Notes: a model not told the origin generated them from the sequence alone. 64,000 nucleotides of DNA from JACCQS01 sp963766765 (GCA_963766765.1 CAVYBR010000017.1:1-64000), one strand, 5' to 3'. Counted from the stretch's first letter, positions 44,668 through 53,685 are shown. Made by a program: numbers and translations.

Positions 44668-46407
44668 ATGCAGCGGATCCCAGAGATCGGCCCCGAGGGA
44701 CTTGATCATCGATCCGCAGCCAGGTATCTGCTCGCGCTCGTCGGGCGCCAGAAGGCAAGCATCGCCTGGGGGGTCGTGTCCTCGAGCATCTGGAACACGA
44801 GCCAGGTGATCATCCCGGTGGCGATCGGGAAAGCGGTGGACCGTGGCATCGCCCAGGGCCACGACGACGATCTGGTCCTGTGGTCCCTGGTCATCCTGGG
44901 TCTCGGTCTGGTGAGAGCGGTTTTCGGAACTGCGTTCTACCGCCAGTCGGTTATTATCCGCACCGTGACCGGTTGCCTGACCGCGCAGATGGTCACCCGG
45001 CACGTCACCGCGCTGGGCGCCTCGCTCCCGCGGGCGCAGAACATCGGCAACCTGACGGCGACGGCCACGGCCGATGTCGCGACCATCGGGAACGGGCTGC
45101 GCCATGTCGGCCGTGTGCTGGGCTCCGTCGTCGCCGTCGTCGTGATCACCGTGATCATGTTCACGATCTCGTTCCCTCTCGGACTCCTCACCCTGGTGAT
45201 CGTTCCCGCTGTCGTCGGGCTCAGCGGACTTCTGCTCCGGCCGCTGCATCGGCATCAGGACGAGTACCGGTCTCAGCAGGGCCGGCTGGCGGGACGGGCT
45301 GTCGACATCGCGGCGGGCTTGCGCGTGCTCCGCGGGATCGGCGGCGAAAGGCAGTTCGCGAAGGCGTTCCACTCCGACTCGGCGAAGCTGCGGACCGCGG
45401 ACGTCCAGGTGGCGCGCGCCGAGGCGAACCTCAGCGCGGCCGAGGTCTTCATGCCGGGTCTGATCGCCGCGATCGTCACCTTCACAGCAGCTCAGTTCGT
45501 ACTCCGGCAACAGGTGACGATCGGCCAGATGGTCGCGTTCTACGCCTTCGCCGTCTTCCTCACCCTGCCACTGCACGACATCATCGAGGGCGCCAACCAG
45601 ATCACCCGGGCGCTGGTCTCCGCCGATCGGGTGACCGCGTTGCTGAACACGAAAGCGCCCGACCGGTCGACCCGCGGCATGATCGCCGGGCCGCTGGACG
45701 GAGCGCACCTGGTCGACACGGTCTCCGGCCTGGGCCTTCCACCGTCGACATTGATGGCAGTCGCCTGCGCCCGGTCCGCCGACGCCGAACTGCTGGCCCA
45801 CCGGCTGGCTCGCTTCGAGGAGTCCGATGGTGGCGATGTCAGGTTGGGCGAGGTCTCCTTGTCTTCCTTGCCGATCCCGATCGTGCGGTCACGGGTCCTG
45901 CTGGCACGCAACATCGACCGGTTCTTCGCCGGCAGCCTGCGGCATGAGATCGCACCGTCCAGGGCCGTCGCGGCCGAAGACGTCGCGAATGCGCTGCGGA
46001 TCGCCTGCGCGACCGACATCATCGCCCCGCTGCCCGACGGTCTCGACACCAAGATGAGCGGGCGGGGCAGGAGCTTCTCGGGCGGTCAGCTGCAACGGTT
46101 GCGACTGGTCAGGGCACTTCTGGCCGAGGCCGACTTCACGGTGCTGGTCGACCCGACCAATGCTGTCGACGCGTACACCGAGCACTCCATCGGGGCGAAC
46201 CTGGCGGCCTGGCACCAGTCCCGCCAGGACAGCCGAACCACGGTCCTGTTCACCACGAGTCCACTGCTGTTGCGGTACGCGGAGCAGGTCGCCTACGTGG
46301 TCGACGGCCGCGTCGTGGCGACTGGTTCGCACGACGAGCTCCGCCAGACCTACCCGGAGTACCGGGCCTTGATGACCCGGGAGGACGCTTCGGTGGTGGA
46401 GAAATGA
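44668..46407 (+). CDS. ABC exporter half-transporter with degenerate ATP site
   Basis: A protein of about 579 residues: six membrane helices (1 to about 310), then a nucleotide-binding domain. The signature FSGGQLQRL is intact, but the Walker A position reads MAVACARSADAEL with no GKS/T, and the Walker B is FTVLVDPTNAVDA without the catalytic Glu. It overlaps the next ABC gene (ATGA). As a heterodimer the pair keeps one complete ATP site. ATG 44668 has AAAGG 12 bases upstream. It presumably exports the NRPS/PKS product or protects the cell from it. Confidence 0.88.
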   Translation: MQRIPEIGPEGLDHRSAARYLLALVGRQKASIAWGVVSSSIWNTSQVIIPVAIGKAVDRGIAQGHDDDLVLWSLVILGLGLVRAVFGTAFYRQSVIIRTVTGCLTAQMVTRHVTALGASLPRAQNIGNLTATATADVATIGNGLRHVGRVLGSVVAVVVITVIMFTISFPLGLLTLVIVPAVVGLSGLLLRPLHRHQDEYRSQQGRLAGRAVDIAAGLRVLRGIGGERQFAKAFHSDSAKLRTADVQVARAEANLSAAEVFMPGLIAAIVTFTAAQFVLRQQVTIGQMVAFYAFAVFLTLPLHDIIEGANQITRALVSADRVTALLNTKAPDRSTRGMIAGPLDGAHLVDTVSGLGLPPSTLMAVACARSADAELLAHRLARFEESDGGDVRLGEVSLSSLPIPIVRSRVLLARNIDRFFAGSLRHEIAPSRAVAAEDVANALRIACATDIIAPLPDGLDTKMSGRGRSFSGGQLQRLRLVRALLAEADFTVLVDPTNAVDAYTEHSIGANLAAWHQSRQDSRTTVLFTTSPLLLRYAEQVAYVVDGRVVATGSHDELRQTYPEYRALMTREDASVVEK

Positions 46408-48167
46408 CCGCTCACATGCTGCCCATCGCCGATGGCCGAACGGTTCGCCGTTTCGTGTCGGCCATCGCGCGCAACCACCGGCGAGAACTGGCCTGGGTTC
46501 TGTTGCAGTACGGGCTGGCCGCGTGCAGCGGTCTGGTGGGTCCCAGGCTGTTGGGGGAGATCGTCGAAGCGGTGCGGCAGGGCACCACGCCGGGCCATGT
46601 AACGGCGATCGCGGCCGTGCTCACCGGATTCATGTTGCTGCAGACCTTCCTCATCCGCGCCGCCTTCCGGTCCGCGGGAAAGCTTGCTGCGATCGTCCTG
46701 GCCGAGATCCGCGAGAAGTTCGTCGACGACACGCTCGCGCTCCCGCAGGATGTGGTCGAGAGGTCCGACGACGGCGACCTGGTCACCCGGGCGTCCCGGG
46801 ACGTGGACACGCTGCGGCGCGCCACGCAGTTGGCCGTGCCCCAGGTCACCGAGGCACTGGTCTGGCTCGTGCTCAGTGTCGGCGCGCTCCTGCTGGTGTC
46901 GTGGCTGCTGGCGCTCGCGATCGTGATCATCGTGCCGCCTCTGGTCCTCGTCACCCGCTGGTACCTGGCCCGGGCCTATCCCGCCTTCCTGCGCGAGGCC
47001 GAAGCCTCCGCTGAAATCACTCAGGGTCTGGTCGCCACCATCCAGGGCGCGAGCACCGTCGAGGCGTTCGGTCTGGAGGCCGACCGCGTCCGCAGCGCCG
47101 AACGCGACACCCTCGCGTGGCGCGACGCCGTGAACAGGACGCTCCGGGTGCGGACGGTCCTGTACTCGGTGGAGGAGTTCCTGTTCGTCCTGCCGTTGAC
47201 CCCGGTGCTGCTGCTGGGCGGATACGCTTACAGCCAGGGTTGGGTCAACCTGGGCCAGGTCACCGCCGCCACGCTGTACATCCTGCAGATGATGATCCCG
47301 CTCGAGACCCTGCTCGACTGGGTGGGCACGCTCCAGATGGGGAAGGCCTCGCTGGCGCGCATCCTCGGCGTCGCGGACACCGAGACCGAGCGGTCTCCGA
47401 AGGACCGAGAGGGCATCGCGTCGGCAGAGCTGTCCGCGCGCACCGTCAAGTTCGCGTACGAGAACGGGCCGGACGTTCTGCACGGCATCGATCTGACGGT
47501 GCGTCCGGGTGAGCGGGTTGCCATCGTGGGCCGGACCGGGAGCGGCAAGTCGACGCTCGCCCGGTTGCTGTCCGGTGTTTACCGCCCGGGGGCGGGCAGC
47601 GTCGACCTCGCCGGGATTCCGCTCGACGAGATATCGCCCCACGAGCTTCGCAAGCACGTGGTGCTGGTGACCCAGGAGCAGTACATCTTCGGCGGGTCGC
47701 TGCGGGAGAATCTCGAGCTCTCCGCTTCGCGCTCGGGCCGTGGCGCGCAGACCGAGGCCCATGACCGCGAGCTGTGGAGTGCGCTGGAGACGGTCGATGC
47801 GAGCGACTGGGTGGCCGATCTGCCGGAGAAGCTGGACACCCCGGTCGGTGCCAGCGGCGAGCACCTCACGGACGCGCAGGCGCAGCAGCTTGCCCTGGCC
47901 AGGTTGCTGCTGGCCGATCCGCCGGTACTGATCCTCGACGAGGCCACCTCCCAGATGGATCCGGGGTCCGCCCGGCACCTGGAGCGGGCCTTGGCGACCG
48001 TGCTCGAGGACCGAACGGTCATCGCGATTGCGCACCGCCTGCACACCGCCCACGACGCGGACCGGATCATCGTCATGGAGGACGGCAGAGTCGTCGAGGC
48101 CGGTTCCCATCAGGATCTTCTCGATCGCAACGGCGCCTACGCGCGACTCTGGTCGAGCTGGCTGTGA
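46404..48167 (+). CDS. ABC exporter half-transporter with intact Walker motifs
   Basis: A 587-residue partner of the preceding protein. The membrane domain is followed by Walker A VGRTGSGKSTLARLL, Q-loop VTQEQYIFGGS, Walker B VLILDEATSQMD and a switch His in VIAIAHRLHTA. Its signature motif is degraded: LTDAQAQQL replaces LSGGQ. The defects of the two halves are complementary: this Walker A/B pairs with the other half's good signature. Such asymmetry is known in heterodimeric exporters (TM287/288, TAP). Confidence 0.92.
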   Translation: MTAHMLPIADGRTVRRFVSAIARNHRRELAWVLLQYGLAACSGLVGPRLLGEIVEAVRQGTTPGHVTAIAAVLTGFMLLQTFLIRAAFRSAGKLAAIVLAEIREKFVDDTLALPQDVVERSDDGDLVTRASRDVDTLRRATQLAVPQVTEALVWLVLSVGALLLVSWLLALAIVIIVPPLVLVTRWYLARAYPAFLREAEASAEITQGLVATIQGASTVEAFGLEADRVRSAERDTLAWRDAVNRTLRVRTVLYSVEEFLFVLPLTPVLLLGGYAYSQGWVNLGQVTAATLYILQMMIPLETLLDWVGTLQMGKASLARILGVADTETERSPKDREGIASAELSARTVKFAYENGPDVLHGIDLTVRPGERVAIVGRTGSGKSTLARLLSGVYRPGAGSVDLAGIPLDEISPHELRKHVVLVTQEQYIFGGSLRENLELSASRSGRGAQTEAHDRELWSALETVDASDWVADLPEKLDTPVGASGEHLTDAQAQQLALARLLLADPPVLILDEATSQMDPGSARHLERALATVLEDRTVIAIAHRLHTAHDADRIIVMEDGRVVEAGSHQDLLDRNGAYARLWSSWL

Positions 48168-48182
48168 CCCGGAGCTGATCTG

Positions 48183-48965
48183 CTAGCAGACGTGTCCGTC
48201 CTTCCACTGCGCGACCGCGCGGAGCGGGAGCTCCGACTCGAGTGGGAAGAAGTGGCCGCCGCGGAACTCCTGGACCGCGAAGGCCGACCTGGTGTGCTCA
48301 CGCCAGCCCGCCGCCTGTTCGACCGTGACCGCCGGATCGCGGGATCCACACAGGGCAAGGACGGGCGACGCAATCGGCGCCCGCGGAGGAGCCGCCAGGT
48401 ACCGTGTGAACGCGCGGGAGTCCGCAGTGAGAGCGGGCAGGACGAGGGGCTTCAAACGCTCGCCGCGCTGCCCACGCAGGTCCAGGCCGCCGAGATCCTG
48501 CAGGGCTTCGACGATCTCCGCGGGGTCCAGCTGATCGAAGCTGGCGAAGGGCGGCAGCTGCGGAGGGGCGCAGGCCGCGACGCCCAGGACGGCCGGTGCC
48601 GGTGCGGAGGTTTGCTCCAGGATCCGCGCTGTCTCCAGCATCACCAGGGCTCCGAAACTGTGTCCGAAGAGGGCGTAGTCGCCGCATCCGTCCGCCGCGA
48701 TGGCCTCGGCGACGAGCGCGGCCATGTCGTGGATGTCCTCCAGGCACGGCTCGCCGATCCGGTCTTCTCGACCGGGAAGCTGGACCACCCGTAACTGCTG
48801 ACGCAACGGCGACGGCGCGTGCGGAAGGAGAAAGGTCCGCGCCCCGGCGCCGGCCGCGGGAACGCAGTACACGACACGGCTCGACGACGCGGCCGGATCG
48901 TCCTTCACGCCGCCGTCGGGAAAGGACCGGAGCAGATCGTGGAACGGGGAAACGCCCTCGTTCAT
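48183..48965 (-). CDS. Type II thioesterase (Ser nucleophile)
   Basis: A 260-residue alpha/beta hydrolase of the NRPS/PKS editing kind. The nucleophile elbow is FGHSFGALV, an oxyanion region is YCVPAAGAGARTF, and GGHFFPLES gives the catalytic His. PGREDRIGEP is a family hallmark. It clears misloaded or stalled carriers and might also release the product, since no megasynthase here has its own thioesterase domain. GGGAG precedes the ATG. It follows the Cys hydrolase on the same strand. Confidence 0.9.
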   Translation of the reverse strand: MNEGVSPFHDLLRSFPDGGVKDDPAASSSRVVYCVPAAGAGARTFLLPHAPSPLRQQLRVVQLPGREDRIGEPCLEDIHDMAALVAEAIAADGCGDYALFGHSFGALVMLETARILEQTSAPAPAVLGVAACAPPQLPPFASFDQLDPAEIVEALQDLGGLDLRGQRGERLKPLVLPALTADSRAFTRYLAAPPRAPIASPVLALCGSRDPAVTVEQAAGWREHTRSAFAVQEFRGGHFFPLESELPLRAVAQWKDGHVC

Positions 48966-49014
48966 GCGGCCGCTCCCGTAACACCTCTCCCGGCCGTGCG
49001 GGGAGAATCGATCG

Positions 49015-49758
49015 TCACGGCGTCAGGTCTGCTCGTGCGATGACCGCGCGCGCGACCGCCGCCGGAGTTTCGCGCAGCGGAAAGTGCCCCGCCGCAACCT
49101 CTTCGAGCTCGAGCCGGGTGGCGTAGTCCGCCCAGGACTGTGCGACCGAGCGGTCGACTTCGCGGTCCTCGGAACCCACGATGGCCAGCAGCGGGATGTT
49201 CAGCGGGTCGGCAGCCATCGGGAAGCCGGAGACGGCCGCGTAGTCGGCGCGGATGACGGGCTCCAGAAGGTCGCGCGCGTCCTCGTTCTCGGCGACGGCC
49301 GGGTGGGCGTCGCCGGATGCGACGAGCTGTGCCCACAGGTCATCGGACGACGCGGGCAGGTCAGGGTGCTGCCTGGGCAGGTGCCAGGCACCTTGGCTGA
49401 CCGCGACCATGAGCTGTGCTCGAGTCCCCAGCCGCGACGCGGCTCGCGCGAGGATCGCGTACATCAGCCACGCACCCGAACACTGGCCCAGCCCCAGAAC
49501 CGAAGCGCCTGGGTTTCGGGCGGCGACTTCCTCCAGGCCGTCCGCGGCCGCGGTCACCGTCGCGTCGAACGCCCAGGTCACCGGCTCCGCGATGCGCCGG
49601 TCGCGTCCCGGTAGGACCAGACCGTAGACGGCCCAGTCGTCCGGAAGGTTGCGCGCCAGATCACGACCGGTGGCCGCGCCGCCGCCGACGTGCGGAGCGA
49701 CGAACAGCAACCGCCGCGGCTCGGGCGCGGCCTTCAACGGCTCCCAGGAAGTCGGCAT
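49015..49758 (-). CDS. Thioesterase-like acyltransferase with Cys nucleophile (SyrC/CmaE-like logic)
   Basis: A 247-residue alpha/beta hydrolase related to type II thioesterases (FVAPHVGGGAATGRDLA, VLPGRDRRIAEPV, AAGHFPLRET with the catalytic His). The nucleophile elbow reads GLGQCSGAW, so the central residue of GxSxG is Cys93. In SyrC and CmaE this change makes the protein an aminoacyl shuttle between carrier domains, and Cys-type thioesterases also close beta-lactone or beta-lactam rings. Its gene directly follows that of a lone carrier protein (stop and start three bases apart), which favours the shuttle role. Confidence 0.85.
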   Translation of the reverse strand: MPTSWEPLKAAPEPRRLLFVAPHVGGGAATGRDLARNLPDDWAVYGLVLPGRDRRIAEPVTWAFDATVTAAADGLEEVAARNPGASVLGLGQCSGAWLMYAILARAASRLGTRAQLMVAVSQGAWHLPRQHPDLPASSDDLWAQLVASGDAHPAVAENEDARDLLEPVIRADYAAVSGFPMAADPLNIPLLAIVGSEDREVDRSVAQSWADYATRLELEEVAAGHFPLRETPAAVARAVIARADLTP

Positions 49759-49761
49759 CCG

Positions 49762-49989
49762 CTACGACCTGTTCCAGTGCGCCACGAACTCTTCGATCGT
49801 CGGGAACTCCAGCACCGTGACGATGTCGGTCTCGATCCCCAGCTCCTGGTTCAGCGCGTCGACGAGCTGCACCAGCTGCAGCGACGCTCCGCCGAGGTCG
49901 AAGAAGTTCGTCCTCACGTCCACCTCGGCGATGTCGATCCCGATCACCTTCGCCCAGATCTCGCAGACCTTCTGCTCCTGCACCAGCAT
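49762..49989 (-). CDS. Free-standing peptidyl carrier protein
   Basis: A 75-residue carrier. The phosphopantetheine Ser is in FFDLGGASLQLVQLVDAL and the helices on either side (KVCEIWAKVIGI; VTVLEFPTIEEFVAHW) complete the fold. ATG 49989 gives the normal length. It is the natural partner of the free-standing A domain at 51901-53481 and of the Cys hydrolase just downstream. Confidence 0.9.
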   Translation of the reverse strand: MLVQEQKVCEIWAKVIGIDIAEVDVRTNFFDLGGASLQLVQLVDALNQELGIETDIVTVLEFPTIEEFVAHWNRS

Positions 49990-50145
49990 GGTCGGCACCC
50001 TCCCGCATGTCGTGTCCGCCACCGACGTCCGCCGGCCGGGCCCGGTCATCCCGCAATCTAGCCGACGGTGGTGACCAGGCGAACCGCGTATAGTCGGCGC
50101 CACCCGGTACCGGCCCGTCTTCCGGCAGAGGAGAGTGTAGGCAGA

Positions 50146-50892
50146 TTGTCGCCCGATCGACTGCTCCGCATGGTCTCGGGGCGGACAACCGGTTTGCTCG
50201 TGTTCGCCTTTCCGCCGTCGGGATCCGGACCGTCGTTGTTCCGGCGCTGGCTTCCGGTACGGCCGCCCGGACTCGAACTGGTCGCGATCCACACCCCGGG
50301 ACGCGAGGACCGCTGCACCGAGCCGGCCGTGTCGACGCTCGGGCCACTGGCCGACGACATCGCCGAGGCGATCGACCGGTACGGGGAACGGCCCTATGTG
50401 ATCTTCGGGCACAGCGCGGGAGCACTTCTCGGCCGTGAGGTCGCCTGGCGCCTGCGGCGCAGTGGGCGCCCGTTGAGTTTGCTCGTCGCCGCCGGCTCGG
50501 CGGCGCCGGACGTGGCGTTCGGCGGCAACAGCCTGATCGACGCCGACGACACCACCCTGCTCGAGGCGTTGCGCGACTGGGGTGGAACCCCGGCCGGCGT
50601 GCTGGATGCCGACGCGGTCGACATCTTCCTGCCCTGCTTGCGTGCCGACATGGCGGTGGCCGAGGCCTGCCGCCGCGACCAGCCACCGACGGCCGAGGAT
50701 CGCCTCGACATCCCGATCCTGGCGATCACCGGCGCCGACGATCCCGCGGCCGAGCTGCACTGCCAGAGCTGGCAGGCCTGGACGGACGCCGAGAGCGCCG
50801 CCCACGTGGTGCCCGGCGGTCACTTCTTCCCGTTCGAGCACCCGGCGGCGGTACTGGAAATCCTTGCCCGGGAAGCCGGTGACCTGAGCTGA
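50146..50892 (+). CDS. Second type II thioesterase (Ser nucleophile)
   Basis: An alpha/beta hydrolase of about 248 residues with LLVFAFPPSGSGPSLFRRW, HTPGREDRCTEP, the elbow IFGHSAGALLGREVA and GGHFFPFEHP for the catalytic His. TTG 50146 is suggested by GAGGAG about 10 bases upstream; ATG 50170 would also keep the whole fold. It diverges from the carrier-protein gene. Two Ser thioesterases in one cluster suggest that one edits and one releases product. Confidence 0.85.
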   Translation: MSPDRLLRMVSGRTTGLLVFAFPPSGSGPSLFRRWLPVRPPGLELVAIHTPGREDRCTEPAVSTLGPLADDIAEAIDRYGERPYVIFGHSAGALLGREVAWRLRRSGRPLSLLVAAGSAAPDVAFGGNSLIDADDTTLLEALRDWGGTPAGVLDADAVDIFLPCLRADMAVAEACRRDQPPTAEDRLDIPILAITGADDPAAELHCQSWQAWTDAESAAHVVPGGHFFPFEHPAAVLEILAREAGDLS

Positions 50893-50903
50893 CGCCTGAC
50901 CGG

Positions 50904-50930
50904 CTGGGCTCCCCTGGTCCGGAAGCCCAG
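50904..50930. terminator. Hairpin between converging thioesterase and SDR genes
   Basis: CTGGGCT and AGCCCAG form a 7-base-pair stem with a 13-base loop in the 72-base gap between the two stop codons. Confidence 0.35.
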
Positions 50931-50964
50931 TGAGCCTCAGATGGCGACGGTGCGGTGGGCGACC

Positions 50965-51783
50965 TCAGTCGACCCGGTTCACGAACCCCGCATCGACCGG
51001 AATGTTCGAGCCAGTGATGTAGCGGGCCTCGTCGGACAGCAGGAACGCGACGGTGGCACTGATGTCTTTCGGCTCCAGCAGCTCGACCGGCATCGCGTTG
51101 CGGGAATGGATGCCGTTGGCAACCTGCGAGGCCAAGAAGGCCTCCATCCCGGGGTTGACGGCCATCATGGTGTTGACCGCAGTCGGGTGCACCACGTTCA
51201 CCCGGATGTTGTCCTCGGCCAGTTCGTTGGCCAGCCCGCGCATGATCCCGACCACGCCGTGCTTGGCGGTGGTGTACGGGCCCGAGCCGACACCGCGCAA
51301 CCCGGCGGTCGAGCCGATCAGCAGGATCGCTCCGCCGCGGCCGCCGGCGAGCAGGTACGGGATCGCCGCCTGGGCGGTGTTCCAGACGCCGGTCAGGTTC
51401 ACGTCGATGACGTCGTTCCAGGCCTGGATGTCCTCCTCCAGCGTCGTCATCCGGAACTGGGCGGTGCTGATCCCGGCGCTGGCGACGACGAAGTCGAGCC
51501 GGCCCAGCTGCTCGACACCCTCACGCAAGGCATCCCGCAGGCCGACCGCGTCCCGTACGTCGGCGACGCGGGCCACCACCCGCCGACCGAGTGCCTCGAT
51601 CTGCCGGGCCGTTTCCGCGAGGTCGTCCTCCGACGCCATCGGGTACGGCGCGGACTCGAAGTTCCGGCAGATGTCGATCCCGATGATGTCCGCACCCTCC
51701 GAAGCCAGCCGGAGGGCATGACTACGGCCCTGTCCGCGACCGATCCCGGTGATAAAAGCGACCTTGCCCTCAAAACGCGACAC
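50965..51783 (-). CDS. Mycofactocin-coupled SDR oxidoreductase
   Basis: A short-chain dehydrogenase of about 272 residues. The NAD site is GKVAFITGIGRGQGRSHALR, followed by GADIIGIDICRNFESAPYPM, a pattern typical of the mycofactocin-associated SDR family (TIGR03971-like), whose members hold NAD(H) tightly and need mycofactocin as an outside electron acceptor. The catalytic Tyr-x3-Lys is YTTAK after LIGSTAGLRG. GTG 51783 has GGGGAG 5 bases upstream. It sits between a free-standing A domain and a carrier protein, so it probably oxidises an alcohol on a carrier-bound or free amino acid. It connects the MFT genes at 10-17 kb to the peptide pathway. Confidence 0.88.
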   Translation of the reverse strand: MSRFEGKVAFITGIGRGQGRSHALRLASEGADIIGIDICRNFESAPYPMASEDDLAETARQIEALGRRVVARVADVRDAVGLRDALREGVEQLGRLDFVVASAGISTAQFRMTTLEEDIQAWNDVIDVNLTGVWNTAQAAIPYLLAGGRGGAILLIGSTAGLRGVGSGPYTTAKHGVVGIMRGLANELAEDNIRVNVVHPTAVNTMMAVNPGMEAFLASQVANGIHSRNAMPVELLEPKDISATVAFLLSDEARYITGSNIPVDAGFVNRVD

Positions 51784-51900
51784 AGCTCTCCCCACCTGCA
51801 GTTTCCGATACGGACGCGTGTGCGAACGTACCGACATCGGCCTGGATTGGCAACCTCGCTCAAGCTCGGCGCAGTCGTTGCCGCGACGGCTCCGCCGGTA

Positions 51901-53481
51901 CTAATTCGCCGCGGTCGTGGGCGGAACCAGGCCGCTGCGATCGGTCTTTCCGGACTCCGTCTGGGGCAGGCGCGAGACCAGCCGGATGTGCTGCGGAACC
52001 ATATAGCGGGGAATCCTGGCCGCAAGAGCTCGCCTGATGTCCCGGATCGTGCGACTCGGCGCCGAGGGGTCGGCTGACTCATCGCCGGGTTCGGCAGGAT
52101 CCGCTGCCGGCGGACCGACGACGACATGGGCCAGCAGGCTCGGATCGCGGTCCGGGGGCCGGTGCAGCACGACGGCCGCGTCGAACACGCCGGGACACGC
52201 CCGCAGCGCCGCTTCGACGTCACCGAGTTCGATCCGGTGACCGTTCACCTTGACCTGATGGTCGATGCGTCCGTGGTAGACATAGCTGCCGGTCCGGTCG
52301 TCCCAGCTGCCGAGGTCGCCGGTGCGGAAGCATTGCGTCGACGATCCGTCCTCCGCCCTCACCGTCACGAAGCGCTCACGGTTGAGCTCGGGACGGCCGA
52401 GGTAACCATCGGTCAGCCCGGTCCCGTCCAGCAGGATCTCGCCGATGTCGCCGTTCGCAAGCGGTCGCAGCTCCGGGTCCACGAGCCGCATCCCGACGTG
52501 CCCCAACGGTGTGCCGATCAAGGTGCCTGGTTCGGTCCTGGTGAAGTCGACCGTCGTCATCTCCCGCACCGTCACGTGCACCGTCCCCTCGGTGATCCCG
52601 TACATGTTCAGGATCGCCGGCCGCCGATGGGCAGGCAGCGTCGCCAGCCACGCCGAGACGGAAATGGGGTCGACAGCTTCACCGGCGAAGATCACATACC
52701 GCACCGCCAGGGTGTCCTGCGGCCCAGCGCCGGACGCGACGAGATGCCGGAAGACCGACGGAACCATGCTCAGGACGGTGACCCCGGTGGCCCCCAGCAG
52801 CTCGACGAAGCGGGCCGGATCCAGCCGGGCCGGCTGGGGGACGGTGACGATGCGGGCGCCCGTGAGCAAGGCCCCCCACATCTCCCAGACCGAGACGTCG
52901 AAGGCGAACGAGTGAAACAACGACCAGACATCGGTGCGTGCGAAGGGCAACTGGGTAGCGGCAGCGTCGATCAGTCCGAGGACGCTGCGATGCAGGATCG
53001 GTACGCCCTTGGGCCGGCCGCTCGAACCGGACGTGTAGATGACATAGGCGGTCGCGTCCGGGCCTACCGACGGCCGTGGCGGTCGCGGTCGCCGGCTGTC
53101 CGCGCTGGGCATCTCCACGCACACCGGGTTCGAGGCCAGCTCCTTGCCCGCTGCCTCGCCGAGGATCAGCGTCAACCCCGCGTCCTCCATCACCAGGGCC
53201 AGGCGCGCGTCCGGGTAGAGGGGATCCAGCGGTACGTAGCCGCAGCCGGCTTTCAGCACACCGAGGATGGCGGGGATCCACCGCGAATCCCGCGCGAGCA
53301 TGACACCGATGAGACCGCCAGGTCCGGCACCTGCGGCGATGAGGTCGGCGCAGACGGCGTCCGACCACTGGTCCAGCTCCGCATAGGTGGTGAGTTGACC
53401 GTCGTCGTCAAGAGCGATTGCGTGCGGCGTCGATCCGACCTGGCGCTCGAACTCCGACACCAATGAGATGGGCCCGGTCAT
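51901..53481 (-). CDS. Free-standing NRPS adenylation domain, Thr-like pocket
   Basis: A 526-residue A domain without a carrier. Motifs are VIYTSGSSGRPKGVPILHRS, FAFDVSVWEMWGAL, LNMYGITEGTVHVTV, RIDHQVKVNGHRIELGDVEA and TESGKTD (A10 Lys). The hand-aligned pocket (DVWSIAMVHK) agrees with the Thr code DFWNIGMVHK at seven of ten positions. It probably loads Thr or a close relative onto the lone carrier protein at 49762-49989. It is upstream of the SDR on the same strand. Confidence 0.9.
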   Translation of the reverse strand: MTGPISLVSEFERQVGSTPHAIALDDDGQLTTYAELDQWSDAVCADLIAAGAGPGGLIGVMLARDSRWIPAILGVLKAGCGYVPLDPLYPDARLALVMEDAGLTLILGEAAGKELASNPVCVEMPSADSRRPRPPRPSVGPDATAYVIYTSGSSGRPKGVPILHRSVLGLIDAAATQLPFARTDVWSLFHSFAFDVSVWEMWGALLTGARIVTVPQPARLDPARFVELLGATGVTVLSMVPSVFRHLVASGAGPQDTLAVRYVIFAGEAVDPISVSAWLATLPAHRRPAILNMYGITEGTVHVTVREMTTVDFTRTEPGTLIGTPLGHVGMRLVDPELRPLANGDIGEILLDGTGLTDGYLGRPELNRERFVTVRAEDGSSTQCFRTGDLGSWDDRTGSYVYHGRIDHQVKVNGHRIELGDVEAALRACPGVFDAAVVLHRPPDRDPSLLAHVVVGPPAADPAEPGDESADPSAPSRTIRDIRRALAARIPRYMVPQHIRLVSRLPQTESGKTDRSGLVPPTTAAN

Positions 53482-53685
53482 GGCTGGACGATAGCGCACG
53501 TCCAGAGCGAGTCGGGCCGGTCATGCAAGAATCGCGTGCGTCATTGCCGCCTGATGATGTGGATCCCTGATCGGAGGCGCGGCGGCGTGCGCTCGATCGA
53601 CTTCAGAAGTTCGCGGACCGCAGCGAGCGTCCGCCGCGCGAGTCCGACCGCTTCACCCGCGACCTTGAGAGCAGAGTGACTGTCC

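Noticed and set aside
50068..50145. Longer N-terminus for the rightward thioesterase
   Set aside because: The extra 26 residues match nothing in the family, and a GAGGAG site supports the TTG at 50146.
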